Shown in pieces: positions 1 to 5,476 of a DNA stretch of 5,480 bases. Every line of letters starts with the position of its first letter. The stretch's first letter is position 1. Below the pieces are notes generated by a model. That model saw nothing but the letters and a program-made list of their open reading frames with translations, was not told where the DNA came from and did not search any database. Source of the DNA: CAYMOV01 sp964392085 (GTDB taxonomy: Bacteria > Oederibacteriota > Muellerivitia > Muellerivitales > Muellerivitaceae); contig CAYMOV010000162.1 in assembly GCA_964392085.1 (NCBI GenBank), forward strand, positions 1-5,480, read 5' to 3'. The position numbers and the translations under genes were made by a program.

Positions 1-36
1 TTAGAATCGCTTGTGCCAAAAACAACATAAATAGGT

Positions 37-70
37 GGGGTTAAGGGTTAAAATAACCCAAATTTACCCC
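37..70. repeat. nested inverted repeat upstream of the DUF192 gene
   Basis: The inner arms GGGTTA (45-50) and TAACCC (54-59) are perfectly complementary around a 3-base loop. The outer arms GGGGTTAA (37-44) and TTTACCCC (63-70) pair with one mismatch, leaving an AAA bulge at 60-62. The structure ends one base before the weak ribosome-binding stretch GAAAGGG (71-77) of the gene starting at 83. It could be a regulator operator, a 5' leader hairpin or the remnant of an upstream terminator. There is no long T run after it, so a standard intrinsic terminator is unlikely. The repeat is directly visible; its function is a guess. Confidence 0.4.
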
Positions 71-82
71 GAAAGGGCCCCC

Positions 83-547
83 ATGTCCCGCGGTGGCATC
101 CGGTTGTTTGTCCTCAGCGCTTGGATGGTCTTGTGCCTGGGCGCAGCCTGCCGGTCCCACCCGGCTTCGGATAAGGGTTTTCTGGATCTTCAGGCGGGGA
201 ACCGGCATATCCGGGCTGAGTTGGCCTCGACCCCGATCGCGAGGTCCGCGGGGCTCATGTTTAGGACCCAAATGGATGAAAACACGGGAATGCTGTTCGT
301 CTTCCCAGATGATACCCCACGGGCCTTTTGGATGAAGAACACCCTGTTGCCGCTCTCCATCGCGTTTATGGATGACCACGGCGTCATCCTGAACGTTGAG
401 GACATGGAACCCCAGACCGAGGACCCCCATCCTTCGCGAGGACCCGCCAAATTCGCCCTGGAGATGAACCAAGGGTGGTTCGACCGTGCGGGCGTGGGGG
501 CCGGGGTGACGATTAAAGGGGTCGAAATGGCCAGCACTTCGGAATGA
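83..547 (+). CDS. exported DUF192 (UPF0127) family protein, possible lipoprotein
   Basis: This 154-residue protein matches the DUF192/COG1430 family over almost its whole mature length. The visible family signature runs TP-x-x-R-x-x-GLMFR-x-x-M, then GMLFVFP, FWMKNTL-x-PLSIAF and, near the end, FALEMNQGWF followed by a short GV-x-x-G turn. The N-terminus (MSRGGIR then a hydrophobic core ending LCLGAAC) is a signal peptide. The Cys at about residue 21 could be lipidated, but the residue at -3 is Gly rather than the usual Leu, so the lipobox is atypical. I chose the ATG at 83 because GAAAGGG (71-77) lies 5 bases upstream and the signal peptide then starts at a normal place; an in-frame GTG at 35 would add 16 unsupported residues inside an inverted repeat. 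The biochemical role of the family is not established; it is usually exported. The gene converges on the Tad operon and abuts the secretin gene with no gap. A functional link to Tad is possible but unproven. Confidence 0.9.
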   Translation: MSRGGIRLFVLSAWMVLCLGAACRSHPASDKGFLDLQAGNRHIRAELASTPIARSAGLMFRTQMDENTGMLFVFPDDTPRAFWMKNTLLPLSIAFMDDHGVILNVEDMEPQTEDPHPSRGPAKFALEMNQGWFDRAGVGAGVTIKGVEMASTSE

Positions 548-1531
548 TCAACCGCCCTCTTGGCCCATTACGGACGGAGTTAAGAAGATCACTAATTCAG
601 TTTGCTGTTTAGTTTGATGGGTGGTCCTGAAGAGCGCTCCCAAGATGGGTATGTCACTCAGGATCGGGATGCCTGAACGAAGGGTTTGTTCTTCGTCCTG
701 GATGAGTCCCCCGATCACCAGGGTACTTCCGGGTCGGACTTCCACCTGTGTTTCGGTCCAGCGGGTCTTCAACGCAGGGACCGCCACACCGGCCACCGCC
801 ACTCCGTTCTGGAGATCGATCCCGCTCACCTCCGCCCGGACCTTGGATCGAATAGTCCCTTCGGATTCCAAAAAGGGTTGGATATTGAGTTTTACCCCAT
901 AGGATTTGAACTCCACGTTGGTTCCACCGTTCTTGTTCTCTGTCACATAGGGAATCTCGCCCCCCGCCATGAAGGAGGCCTCTTCACCGCTGGAAACCAA
1001 AAGCCGGGGCTTGGCCAACATCCGGGCCTTTCCGCGATCCAGAAGAAGTTGAAGACTCGCGGCAAAAGGTTCCCGCTGTAACTGCCCGATCTTCAGCATT
1101 GGAGGGGGCGCTTTTTCGGAGGCGCTGAGGCTGTCCTGAAGGGATTTGGTCTCGCTCAGGGACCCCCAATTTAAGCCGGCTTTGAGGGCGCTTTGGCTGT
1201 CCACCTCCAGGATTTCTACCCCGATTTCGATCATGGCCTTTCGGGTTTTTCCAAGTTCAACGGTCACGGTCCGGTTTTGCTTGACCCCGGCCGCGTCGAC
1301 GTAAACCAGGTGGGTTGAACCCGCGGCCCGTCCGGTGAGGAGGACTTCACTGTCTCCCACGGCCTGTAAGGACGCCACTTCGGGGTTTCCGAGGGCGGCC
1401 TTCGCCGAGGCGTCCACCGGCAAGACCTTCGATTCGCCCACGCCCAAATGAAGATCAGCGGCCGCGTAACTTCCGGCCGCCCCTCCGAGGGTCAATGCGA
1501 GGACCGTAGCGCAATAGATTACCTTCCTCAT
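548..1531 (-). CDS. cpaC: Tad pilus outer-membrane secretin, CpaC/RcpA type (compact)
   Basis: This 327-residue protein should form the outer-membrane channel through which the Flp pilus emerges. A signal peptide (residues 1 to about 24, ending SYAAA) is followed by a pilus-formation N-terminal domain (about 25-93, with GVGESKVLPVD, GNPEVASLQAVGD and GRAAGSTHLVYVD). A short N-domain segment follows (about 100-123, ILEVDSQSALKAGLNWG), then the secretin domain (about 156-320). Secretin hallmarks are LAKPRLLVSSGEEASFMAGG (173-192), SYGVKLNIQP (210-219), GSTLVIGGLI (268-277), GIPILSDIPILGALFR (287-302) and ELVIFLTP (312-319). It is shorter than the well-known family members, which are roughly 450-550 residues; the BON-like domain usually between the N-terminal and secretin domains appears absent. 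The reading frame is intact. An AGGAGG ribosome-binding site 6 bases upstream supports the ATG. It is the last gene of the operon here, 14 bases after cpaB. No Cys remains after signal cleavage. Confidence 0.93.
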   Translation of the reverse strand: MRKVIYCATVLALTLGGAAGSYAAADLHLGVGESKVLPVDASAKAALGNPEVASLQAVGDSEVLLTGRAAGSTHLVYVDAAGVKQNRTVTVELGKTRKAMIEIGVEILEVDSQSALKAGLNWGSLSETKSLQDSLSASEKAPPPMLKIGQLQREPFAASLQLLLDRGKARMLAKPRLLVSSGEEASFMAGGEIPYVTENKNGGTNVEFKSYGVKLNIQPFLESEGTIRSKVRAEVSGIDLQNGVAVAGVAVPALKTRWTETQVEVRPGSTLVIGGLIQDEEQTLRSGIPILSDIPILGALFRTTHQTKQQTELVIFLTPSVMGQEGG

Positions 1532-1537
1532 TCGTTG

Positions 1538-1543
1538 CCTCCT
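1538..1543 (-). promoter_or_regulatory. strong ribosome-binding site of cpaC
   Basis: The minus strand reads AGGAGG, a perfect Shine-Dalgarno core, 6 bases before the secretin ATG. It lies wholly in the 14-base gap after the cpaB stop codon, so the secretin can be initiated independently of cpaB translation. This contrasts with the genes early in the operon. Confidence 0.85.
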
Positions 1544-1545
1544 GG

Positions 1546-2286
1546 CTAAGGATTGCTGGTTTTGCCGGCAGATTTTGACAATTTTTGGTAAAGCTCGGTC
1601 TCCCCCAGGGCCGGGAAACGGACCTCCGCGTCATCCCCTTCTCCCCGAAGGACCAAACTCAAGACCGCCCTGGACTCGAGAAAGAAAAGAGTTTCCGCTT
1701 GATCAGGCGAGACGGATAACGTGACATGGTTGTACGAGCCCCCCAGACCTCGGGAATCGTCCGAGGATGGACCGTCTGGGGACGCGGTCTGTCCGCCGAC
1801 CGCCAACACCCCCAAGTTTTGATAGAGGAAACCGGCGGTTTCCCTTCCTCCCAAAGTCCCCTTGACCAACAGATCCACCCGATCCCCCGGGTGCAATAAT
1901 CCGCCCACACCGGTTGATTCATCGACGGGGAGGGTAAATGCCCGAAATCCAGGCTCCAGGGCCCAGGACAATGTTTCCCCCGACCGCCCGAATTTATTGG
2001 CCTGGATCTGTTCTCCCGCCGAAAGGGGGACCAAGGACACCAGCCCATCCACTTGGCGGAGATCGGTCAATGTACCCGGATTCACGAAAGCCTCCGGGAT
2101 GGATTTATGGACCACCAGGCCCGGCTTGAGGTGGGTATGGGGTGGGATGAATTTGGCCGCCACCAGGACATCCTGGGGCGTGGACCTTCGTTCGATTTCG
2201 GAGGCCTTTTGATAAAGGAGAATGAAAGACAAACCGCCGAAGGCGAGCCCCGCCGCGAGGGCCCAAAGCGTTTTTCGAGATAGCAT
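1546..2286 (-). CDS. cpaB: Tad pilus assembly protein CpaB/RcpC (SAF domain)
   Basis: This 246-residue protein has an N-terminal membrane anchor or uncleaved signal (about residues 6-26). A SAF domain follows (about 38-100, with VLVAAKFIPPHTHLKPG and later SLVPLSAGEQIQANKF), then the RcpC/CpaB core (about 108-215, with GFRAFTLPVDESTGVGGLLH, PGDRVDLLV and SVSPDQAETLFFLES). CpaB/RcpC proteins are periplasmic partners of the CpaC/RcpA secretin, thought to aid its assembly or gating. The adjacent secretin gene fits this. Start choice: AGGAG (2298-2294 on the minus strand) is 7 bases before the ATG at 2286, whereas an in-frame TTG at 2289 would be only 4 bases away, so ATG is preferred. The linker at about 165-187, rich in Gly, Ser and Asp, looks disordered. 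The length is usual to slightly short for the family. There are no Cys residues. Confidence 0.92.
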   Translation of the reverse strand: MLSRKTLWALAAGLAFGGLSFILLYQKASEIERRSTPQDVLVAAKFIPPHTHLKPGLVVHKSIPEAFVNPGTLTDLRQVDGLVSLVPLSAGEQIQANKFGRSGETLSWALEPGFRAFTLPVDESTGVGGLLHPGDRVDLLVKGTLGGRETAGFLYQNLGVLAVGGQTASPDGPSSDDSRGLGGSYNHVTLSVSPDQAETLFFLESRAVLSLVLRGEGDDAEVRFPALGETELYQKLSKSAGKTSNP

Positions 2287-2293
2287 CAATGCT

Positions 2294-2298
2294 CTCCT
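2294..2298 (-). promoter_or_regulatory. ribosome-binding site deciding the cpaB start
   Basis: The minus strand reads AAGGAGAG, with the AGGAG core here. Spacing to the ATG at 2286 is 7 bases, close to ideal; spacing to the alternative TTG at 2289 is 4 bases. This is the first strong Shine-Dalgarno sequence seen in the operon after flp, whose own site is cut off by the window edge. Confidence 0.75.
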
Positions 2299-2310
2299 TG
2301 TGAAATTGAA

Positions 2311-2333
2311 CGACCGGACGTTTACACGGTTCG
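2311..2333 (-). other. short imperfect hairpin in the 55-base gap before cpaB
   Basis: On the minus strand CGAACCG (2333-2327) can pair with CGGTCG (2316-2311), giving six base pairs with one bulged A and a 10-base loop. It sits between the stop of the unrecognised gene and the cpaB ribosome-binding site, in the longest internal gap of the operon. It could be an mRNA stability or processing element. No T tract follows, so it is not a convincing terminator, and I see no good -35/-10 pair that would make this an internal promoter. It may be chance. Confidence 0.25.
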
Positions 2334-2341
2334 GAGGGAAC

Positions 2342-3070
2342 CTAACGAATCGAACCCCAGGACAGGGTCGAGCCGTGCGCCTCGGGTGACCGACGGATCA
2401 CCCATGCCTTGGAATTTTCCCCGGCCCAATAAATCCTATCGGGGCCATGCCATGACCCGGAAGAAAGCCGGATCCCTTGGCGGGAACACCATTGCTCCAA
2501 CCAATCGTCATCCCCGATCGGCGCGGATACCCGCCAGATCCTCGCCCGGAAAGGACCGCTTTGTGATTCGTAGGAGTCCTCAACCTCTTTCGGCAGGTCC
2601 AGGAGTGGGCCCGTCCCGTCGTGTTTGCGGGTCTGGAGGGCCTGGCCCGGAATATCGGATTGAAGCGCGCACACGGTCCCGTCATCCCGTTGCAGGAGCC
2701 CTAGGAACCGATAATCTCCCCCTTGTTTGAAAACCTTGAGGTCCACCAAAGACGAGAGGCAGTCAACCAGGATTGGGGGCTCCCCGCTGGTCCCGGTCAA
2801 GGCCGCGAACAAACGCGCTCCATCCTCTCCCGAGTCGCACCACCCACTTACTTTCCAGGAGTTCCCCAACGCCGTTCGAATGTCCGATAGCCGTCCCTGG
2901 TATTCCCGAACCTCGGTTTTAACCGGGACCCCTTGGACCTGGGCTTCGAAAGACCCGACCAGCCGGCCGGTCGGGTGGATGGGTCCCCAGATGAGGGCCC
3001 AAGTCGTGGCGGATCCCGCCAGGAAAATCAAGAACGCCAATGTGCCCCAGAACCAGGGATGGCTTTTCAT
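2342..3070 (-). CDS. unrecognised single-anchor Tad-operon protein
   Basis: I do not recognise this 242-residue protein. It has a short N-terminus (MKSHPWFWG), one hydrophobic segment at about residues 8-28, and a predicted periplasmic remainder. That part seems to hold two segments: about 47-130 (ending GDYRFLGLLQRDDG) and about 175-230 (with DDDWLEQWCSRQG and KAWVIRRS). Both contain a Trp-rich stretch and a hydrophobic strand ending in Arg, so a diverged duplication is possible but weakly supported. Four Cys (78, 104, 134, 195) lie on the exported side and could form disulfides. The start is the ATG at 3070, which overlaps the preceding TadE-type stop codon as ATGA; a longer frame starting at 3181 would add 37 residues inside that gene and lacks support. 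Upstream there is only a G-run, not a clear Shine-Dalgarno sequence, so translation is probably coupled. The position between the minor pilins and cpaB suggests an envelope accessory role in pilus assembly. Confidence 0.8.
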   Translation of the reverse strand: MKSHPWFWGTLAFLIFLAGSATTWALIWGPIHPTGRLVGSFEAQVQGVPVKTEVREYQGRLSDIRTALGNSWKVSGWCDSGEDGARLFAALTGTSGEPPILVDCLSSLVDLKVFKQGGDYRFLGLLQRDDGTVCALQSDIPGQALQTRKHDGTGPLLDLPKEVEDSYESQSGPFRARIWRVSAPIGDDDWLEQWCSRQGIRLSSGSWHGPDRIYWAGENSKAWVIRRSPEAHGSTLSWGSIR

Positions 3071-3573
3071 GGTGTCCCCCCGGGGTGCCGGATAACCGCC
3101 AGGCGGGTTCGGAAGGGGATTCCCTCTGGGAACAGCAAGCCGAAAAATGGCCGAGACTTGAACCGGATGGTGACTATCCAACGGCCGGCGGAATAATCGA
3201 ATAGGATCCCCTTCGCTTTTTCAAGGAGGGCGCCCACGGGTCCCGTTTGAACGGCAACTTCCTTGCGCTTCGCGGCCTGGGCCAGGCTATAAGCCTCATT
3301 TTCGAAGGGATCAATCCTTAGGGAGCCTTTCACGAAAGCCCCTTGGCTTGAACCCAGGCGGCCCCAAATGCCGCCGGGCAGAGTGTCTGTGCTACGGGTC
3401 CCGGCGGCCCACTCTCGGGCTGTTTGACCGCAGGCGTCCTCGAACCGGATCGCCGAAAGGAAGAGATAGGTGAATTGAAAAAGACCGGCCGCCATCAAGA
3501 GGAGAAGGGGCAGGACGAGCACCATTTCTGCGGCCGCCTGTCCACGGGCCCGGAGGTAGTGGGGGTGGTTCAT
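3067..3573 (-). CDS. TadE/TadF-type minor pseudopilin (second copy)
   Basis: This 168-residue protein has a short charged leader (MNHPHYLRAR) followed by G11-QAAAE-M, which matches the TadE/Flp processing pattern: Gly at -1 and Glu at +5. A hydrophobic segment follows (about residues 17-40, MVLVLPLLLLMAAGLFQF and on). The rest is predicted periplasmic, with a beta-like C-terminus (about 130-162, RWIVTIRFKSRPFF and on). In studied Tad systems TadE and TadF are pseudopilins processed by the prepilin peptidase and required for pilus formation; which of the two this one corresponds to cannot be told from sequence alone. The ATG at 3573 overlaps the TadG-like stop (ATGA). The upstream bases have no Shine-Dalgarno sequence, so initiation probably depends on coupling. 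A start at 3624 would place 17 extra residues before the leader and is rejected. Only one Cys (48) is present. Confidence 0.85.
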   Translation of the reverse strand: MNHPHYLRARGQAAAEMVLVLPLLLLMAAGLFQFTYLFLSAIRFEDACGQTAREWAAGTRSTDTLPGGIWGRLGSSQGAFVKGSLRIDPFENEAYSLAQAAKRKEVAVQTGPVGALLEKAKGILFDYSAGRWIVTIRFKSRPFFGLLFPEGIPFRTRLAVIRHPGGTP

Positions 3574-4706
3574 GGGGATTTCGTGTTGAGAAGGGCGGAG
3601 GCTTGCTGGAGTTCCTTGCTCCAATCCGCTGGGACGGCCTGGACGGCTTGCCGGACCAAGGGCAGCTGGTCGAAGGGGACCGGGACCAGCCGGACCCGGT
3701 AAGGCGGTTGACCGAGGTCCCAGGCTGCGATCCCTTTTCCCTCAACCCTTACGGCGCTGGTCTGGTGGATGAGTAGTCTGTCGGTCCTCATGGGCCCGTA
3801 AAGCGTCAAACTGTGGTCGGGGGGATCGGTTTTGTCGGTGATGTCGAGTTTGATCCGATCGAGGATCTTTTCGAGAAGATTGAGCGCCCATTTCGCCTTT
3901 CCGAGGGACTGGAGGAGGTTTGGTTTCTGGGTGTTCTTCTCGGGATCGCTTGGTTGGAGTTCGCTGCAGAATTGACCGGCATACCTGGTAACCCAAGGCT
4001 TCACGCACATTTGGTTTGGATGGGCGTTCTGGCAGGGTGCGACTTGGTCGGCGGTTAGGGTGACCGAGGCGCCTGTTCTTCGGTCGTGGGTCAAATACAA
4101 GGGGGGCAGTTCCGTAATGTTCTCCAGGGCCTTGAGGAGATCCTTCCCGGTCCGGAAGCGTAGGCCCAGGCTCGGTTTGAGGCATGAAGGTCCCGGGGTG
4201 CTGGAAAGGTTGTAGAGGAGAAGGGGCGGGATCGGAAGCGCGTTCCATGTGCTGTCGGATGCGGAGGGCTTGAACCCGTTGTCCCGGGCGATGCCGTTGG
4301 TTTCAAAGGGGAGGAGAACAAAGGGATAAATCCCTGGTCGTTTCTCGATCCCGAGGACAATGTCGCAAACATCTTGGACCTTCCCCCGGGAGTTTATGAG
4401 AAGGGCCGCCTCGACGCCGGTTCCTCCCGTGGAGGCAACCACGGCGGCCATCTTCACCAAGTCCACCACAATGGCCGTGGTCAAGACCACATTGGCGTAT
4501 CGAGTGAGTTGGAGTCCGTTGGCGTAAACCGCGCCTCCGGAAAGGCAGGTGAGATCGGCGGATCGGGTGGCGCGGGTCTTGGCGCGATAGGCGATCCCGG
4601 ACCTGAGGAGTCCCGCGAATAGGATGGTGAAGATGAAACAGAAAAGTAGAGTCGCCAACAGGACCTGGCCGTGGGGTTGTCGTAGAACCCGGCGAAGTCG
4701 TTTCAT
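3570..4706 (-). CDS. TadG-like pilus assembly protein (no vWA domain seen)
   Basis: This 378-residue protein has a basic N-terminus (MKRLRRVLRQPHGQ), one hydrophobic segment (about residues 15-36) and then R-AKTRATRSADLTCLSGGAVY (about 41-61). The last stretch is the helix that follows the anchor in TadG-like proteins, where an AD-x-x-x-LSGA-type motif is typical. Canonical TadG is longer and often carries a von Willebrand A domain; no metal-site DxSxS motif is visible here. The remaining 300 residues I cannot assign. They contain six Cys (54, 114, 175, 225, 234, 247) on the exported side, several Pro-rich stretches and a possible helical segment (about 262-290). TadG-like proteins are thought to anchor or stabilise the pilus machine in the envelope. 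The gene starts with ATG at 4706 inside the TadE stop (ATGA) and ends in an ATGA overlap with the next gene. Gly13-Gln14 aligns with the pilin cleavage site, but position +5 is Ala rather than Glu, so processing is doubtful. Confidence 0.75.
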   Translation of the reverse strand: MKRLRRVLRQPHGQVLLATLLFCFIFTILFAGLLRSGIAYRAKTRATRSADLTCLSGGAVYANGLQLTRYANVVLTTAIVVDLVKMAAVVASTGGTGVEAALLINSRGKVQDVCDIVLGIEKRPGIYPFVLLPFETNGIARDNGFKPSASDSTWNALPIPPLLLYNLSSTPGPSCLKPSLGLRFRTGKDLLKALENITELPPLYLTHDRRTGASVTLTADQVAPCQNAHPNQMCVKPWVTRYAGQFCSELQPSDPEKNTQKPNLLQSLGKAKWALNLLEKILDRIKLDITDKTDPPDHSLTLYGPMRTDRLLIHQTSAVRVEGKGIAAWDLGQPPYRVRLVPVPFDQLPLVRQAVQAVPADWSKELQQASALLNTKSP

Positions 4707-5266
4707 GGTAAGGCCGCCTTCAGATTCGATTCGTCAACGGCGGTCGCCTCGAATTCGAGCATCCGATAATAAGGAAGCCGAATCCCGTCAAAGGAAAGGT
4801 CCGGCGCGGAACGACCTAAAAATTGGCAGGCTAGCCGGAGAATCCTCGCGGCTTCATTGTTGTTGAGGTCCAGGACGGGGACCAGGGGTTTTCCGAACCA
4901 ACGTCCCGCCAAGGGCACCCAAATCGGCATGGGGTAGCGCACCTTGACGGTGACCCCAATCGGCGAGGCCACTTGGCCCACTTTCGTAGCGAGGATGGAG
5001 GCGGTCTGGGCCTTCCAATTCAAGGAGAGGAGTGGGGCTAAAGAGAGGTCCACCTGGGCGCGCGGTTGGTCCCACCAACCGCCTGTCCCATCGGAGCGGG
5101 AGGCGTGGCGCGCGGCCGCAAGGGCCGCCCGTTGGACCGCGAAACAGGCGAAGGCGAAATAAGTGGCCTGAATCAGGGCAAAAAATAGAAGGAAAAGCAG
5201 GGGAGCCAAAAGCACGAACTCGACCGCGGCTTGCCCCCGCCCTCCCTTACGGAAGGGCCTTGGCAC
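4703..5266 (-). CDS. tadE: TadE-type minor pseudopilin (first copy, GTG start)
   Basis: This 187-residue protein has a basic leader (MPRPFRKGGR), then G11-QAAVE-F, the TadE signature with Gly at -1 and Glu at +5. A long hydrophobic helix follows (about residues 17-42), continuing into QRAALAAARHASR (45-57), a classic TadE continuation. The C-terminal half is probably periplasmic, with VTVKVRYPMPIWVPLAG (105-121) resembling the TadE beta region. Its expected role is as a minor pilin-like subunit processed by the prepilin peptidase and needed for Flp pilus biogenesis. The start codon is GTG at 5266; no other in-frame start preserves the charged leader. It lies 6 bases after the flp stop and has no recognisable Shine-Dalgarno sequence, so its translation is probably weak and dependent on flp translation. 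That would keep the minor pilin scarce relative to Flp. The stop overlaps the TadG-like ATG. Two Cys (41, 147) are present. Confidence 0.92.
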   Translation of the reverse strand: MPRPFRKGGRGQAAVEFVLLAPLLFLLFFALIQATYFAFACFAVQRAALAAARHASRSDGTGGWWDQPRAQVDLSLAPLLSLNWKAQTASILATKVGQVASPIGVTVKVRYPMPIWVPLAGRWFGKPLVPVLDLNNNEAARILRLACQFLGRSAPDLSFDGIRLPYYRMLEFEATAVDESNLKAALP

Positions 5267-5272
5267 CGGGCT

Positions 5273-5476
5273 TTACTTGCCGTAGTCGGGACTTTGGTTA
5301 TCGGCGCCTTTGATGCCTTGGTCCACGCTAGTGCCGACGGCCTTGCCGGCGTCAGTGAACCCCTGCTTGGTCTTGCTGCCGAAGAACTTGATCCCGCCCA
5401 CCACGAAGATCGCGATGAGGGCGATGATCAGGATATATTCCGTCATGCCTTGGCCCCGCTGATTGAACTTCCGCAT
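5273..5476 (-). CDS. flp: Flp major prepilin of the Tad pilus
   Basis: This 67-residue protein is the pilus fibre subunit. The leader MRKFNQRG is followed by QGMTEY, giving the Flp pattern G-x4-E-Y: cleavage after Gly8 places Glu at +5 and Tyr at +6 and leaves a mature chain of 59 residues. The hydrophobic helix (about residues 14-33, YILIIALIAIFVVGGIKFFG) drives membrane insertion and fibre packing. The C-terminal 30 residues are polar and Gly-rich (KAVGTSVDQGIKGADNQ). Both the size and the arrangement are typical of Flp pilins. The gene is first in the visible operon, which is common for Tad loci, and its promoter and ribosome-binding site lie past the right edge because only four bases upstream are included. 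An upstream neighbour in the same operon cannot be excluded. Confidence 0.95.
   Translation of the reverse strand: MRKFNQRGQGMTEYILIIALIAIFVVGGIKFFGSKTKQGFTDAGKAVGTSVDQGIKGADNQSPDYGK

Noticed and set aside
1..36. Promoter for the DUF192 gene (TTGTGC near 11 and an AT-rich CATAAA near 26)
   Set aside because: The spacing between the candidate boxes is far from 17 bases and no alternative pair is convincing.
35..82. GTG start at 35 adding 16 residues to the DUF192 protein
   Set aside because: It would put a basic, non-hydrophobic extension before a good signal peptide, lies inside an inverted repeat and has no ribosome-binding site; the ATG at 83 fits better.
41..472. 143-residue open frame on the minus strand opposite the DUF192 gene
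   Set aside because: It mirrors a gene with clear family motifs, and its translation shows no recognisable domain; it is an antisense shadow.
686..1081. 131-residue plus-strand open frame inside the secretin gene
   Set aside because: The opposite strand encodes unmistakable secretin motifs here; the translation is low in complexity of motif and has no supporting start site.
2287..2341. Internal promoter or terminator before cpaB
   Set aside because: The gap has a small hairpin, but no T-run after it and no convincing -35/-10 pair, so neither call can be supported.
3071..3181. 37-residue N-terminal extension of the unrecognised protein
   Set aside because: It lies entirely within the preceding TadE-type gene; the ATG at 3070 gives an ATGA overlap like its neighbours and puts the membrane anchor at the N-terminus.
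3574..3624. 17-residue extension of the second TadE-type protein
   Set aside because: The ATG at 3573 gives a normal short basic leader before the processing site and matches the ATGA pattern of the operon.
3742..4248. 168-residue minus-strand open frame in another frame of the TadG-like gene
   Set aside because: It is Pro- and Arg-rich, as expected of an out-of-frame reading of GC-rich coding sequence, and has no operon-consistent junctions.
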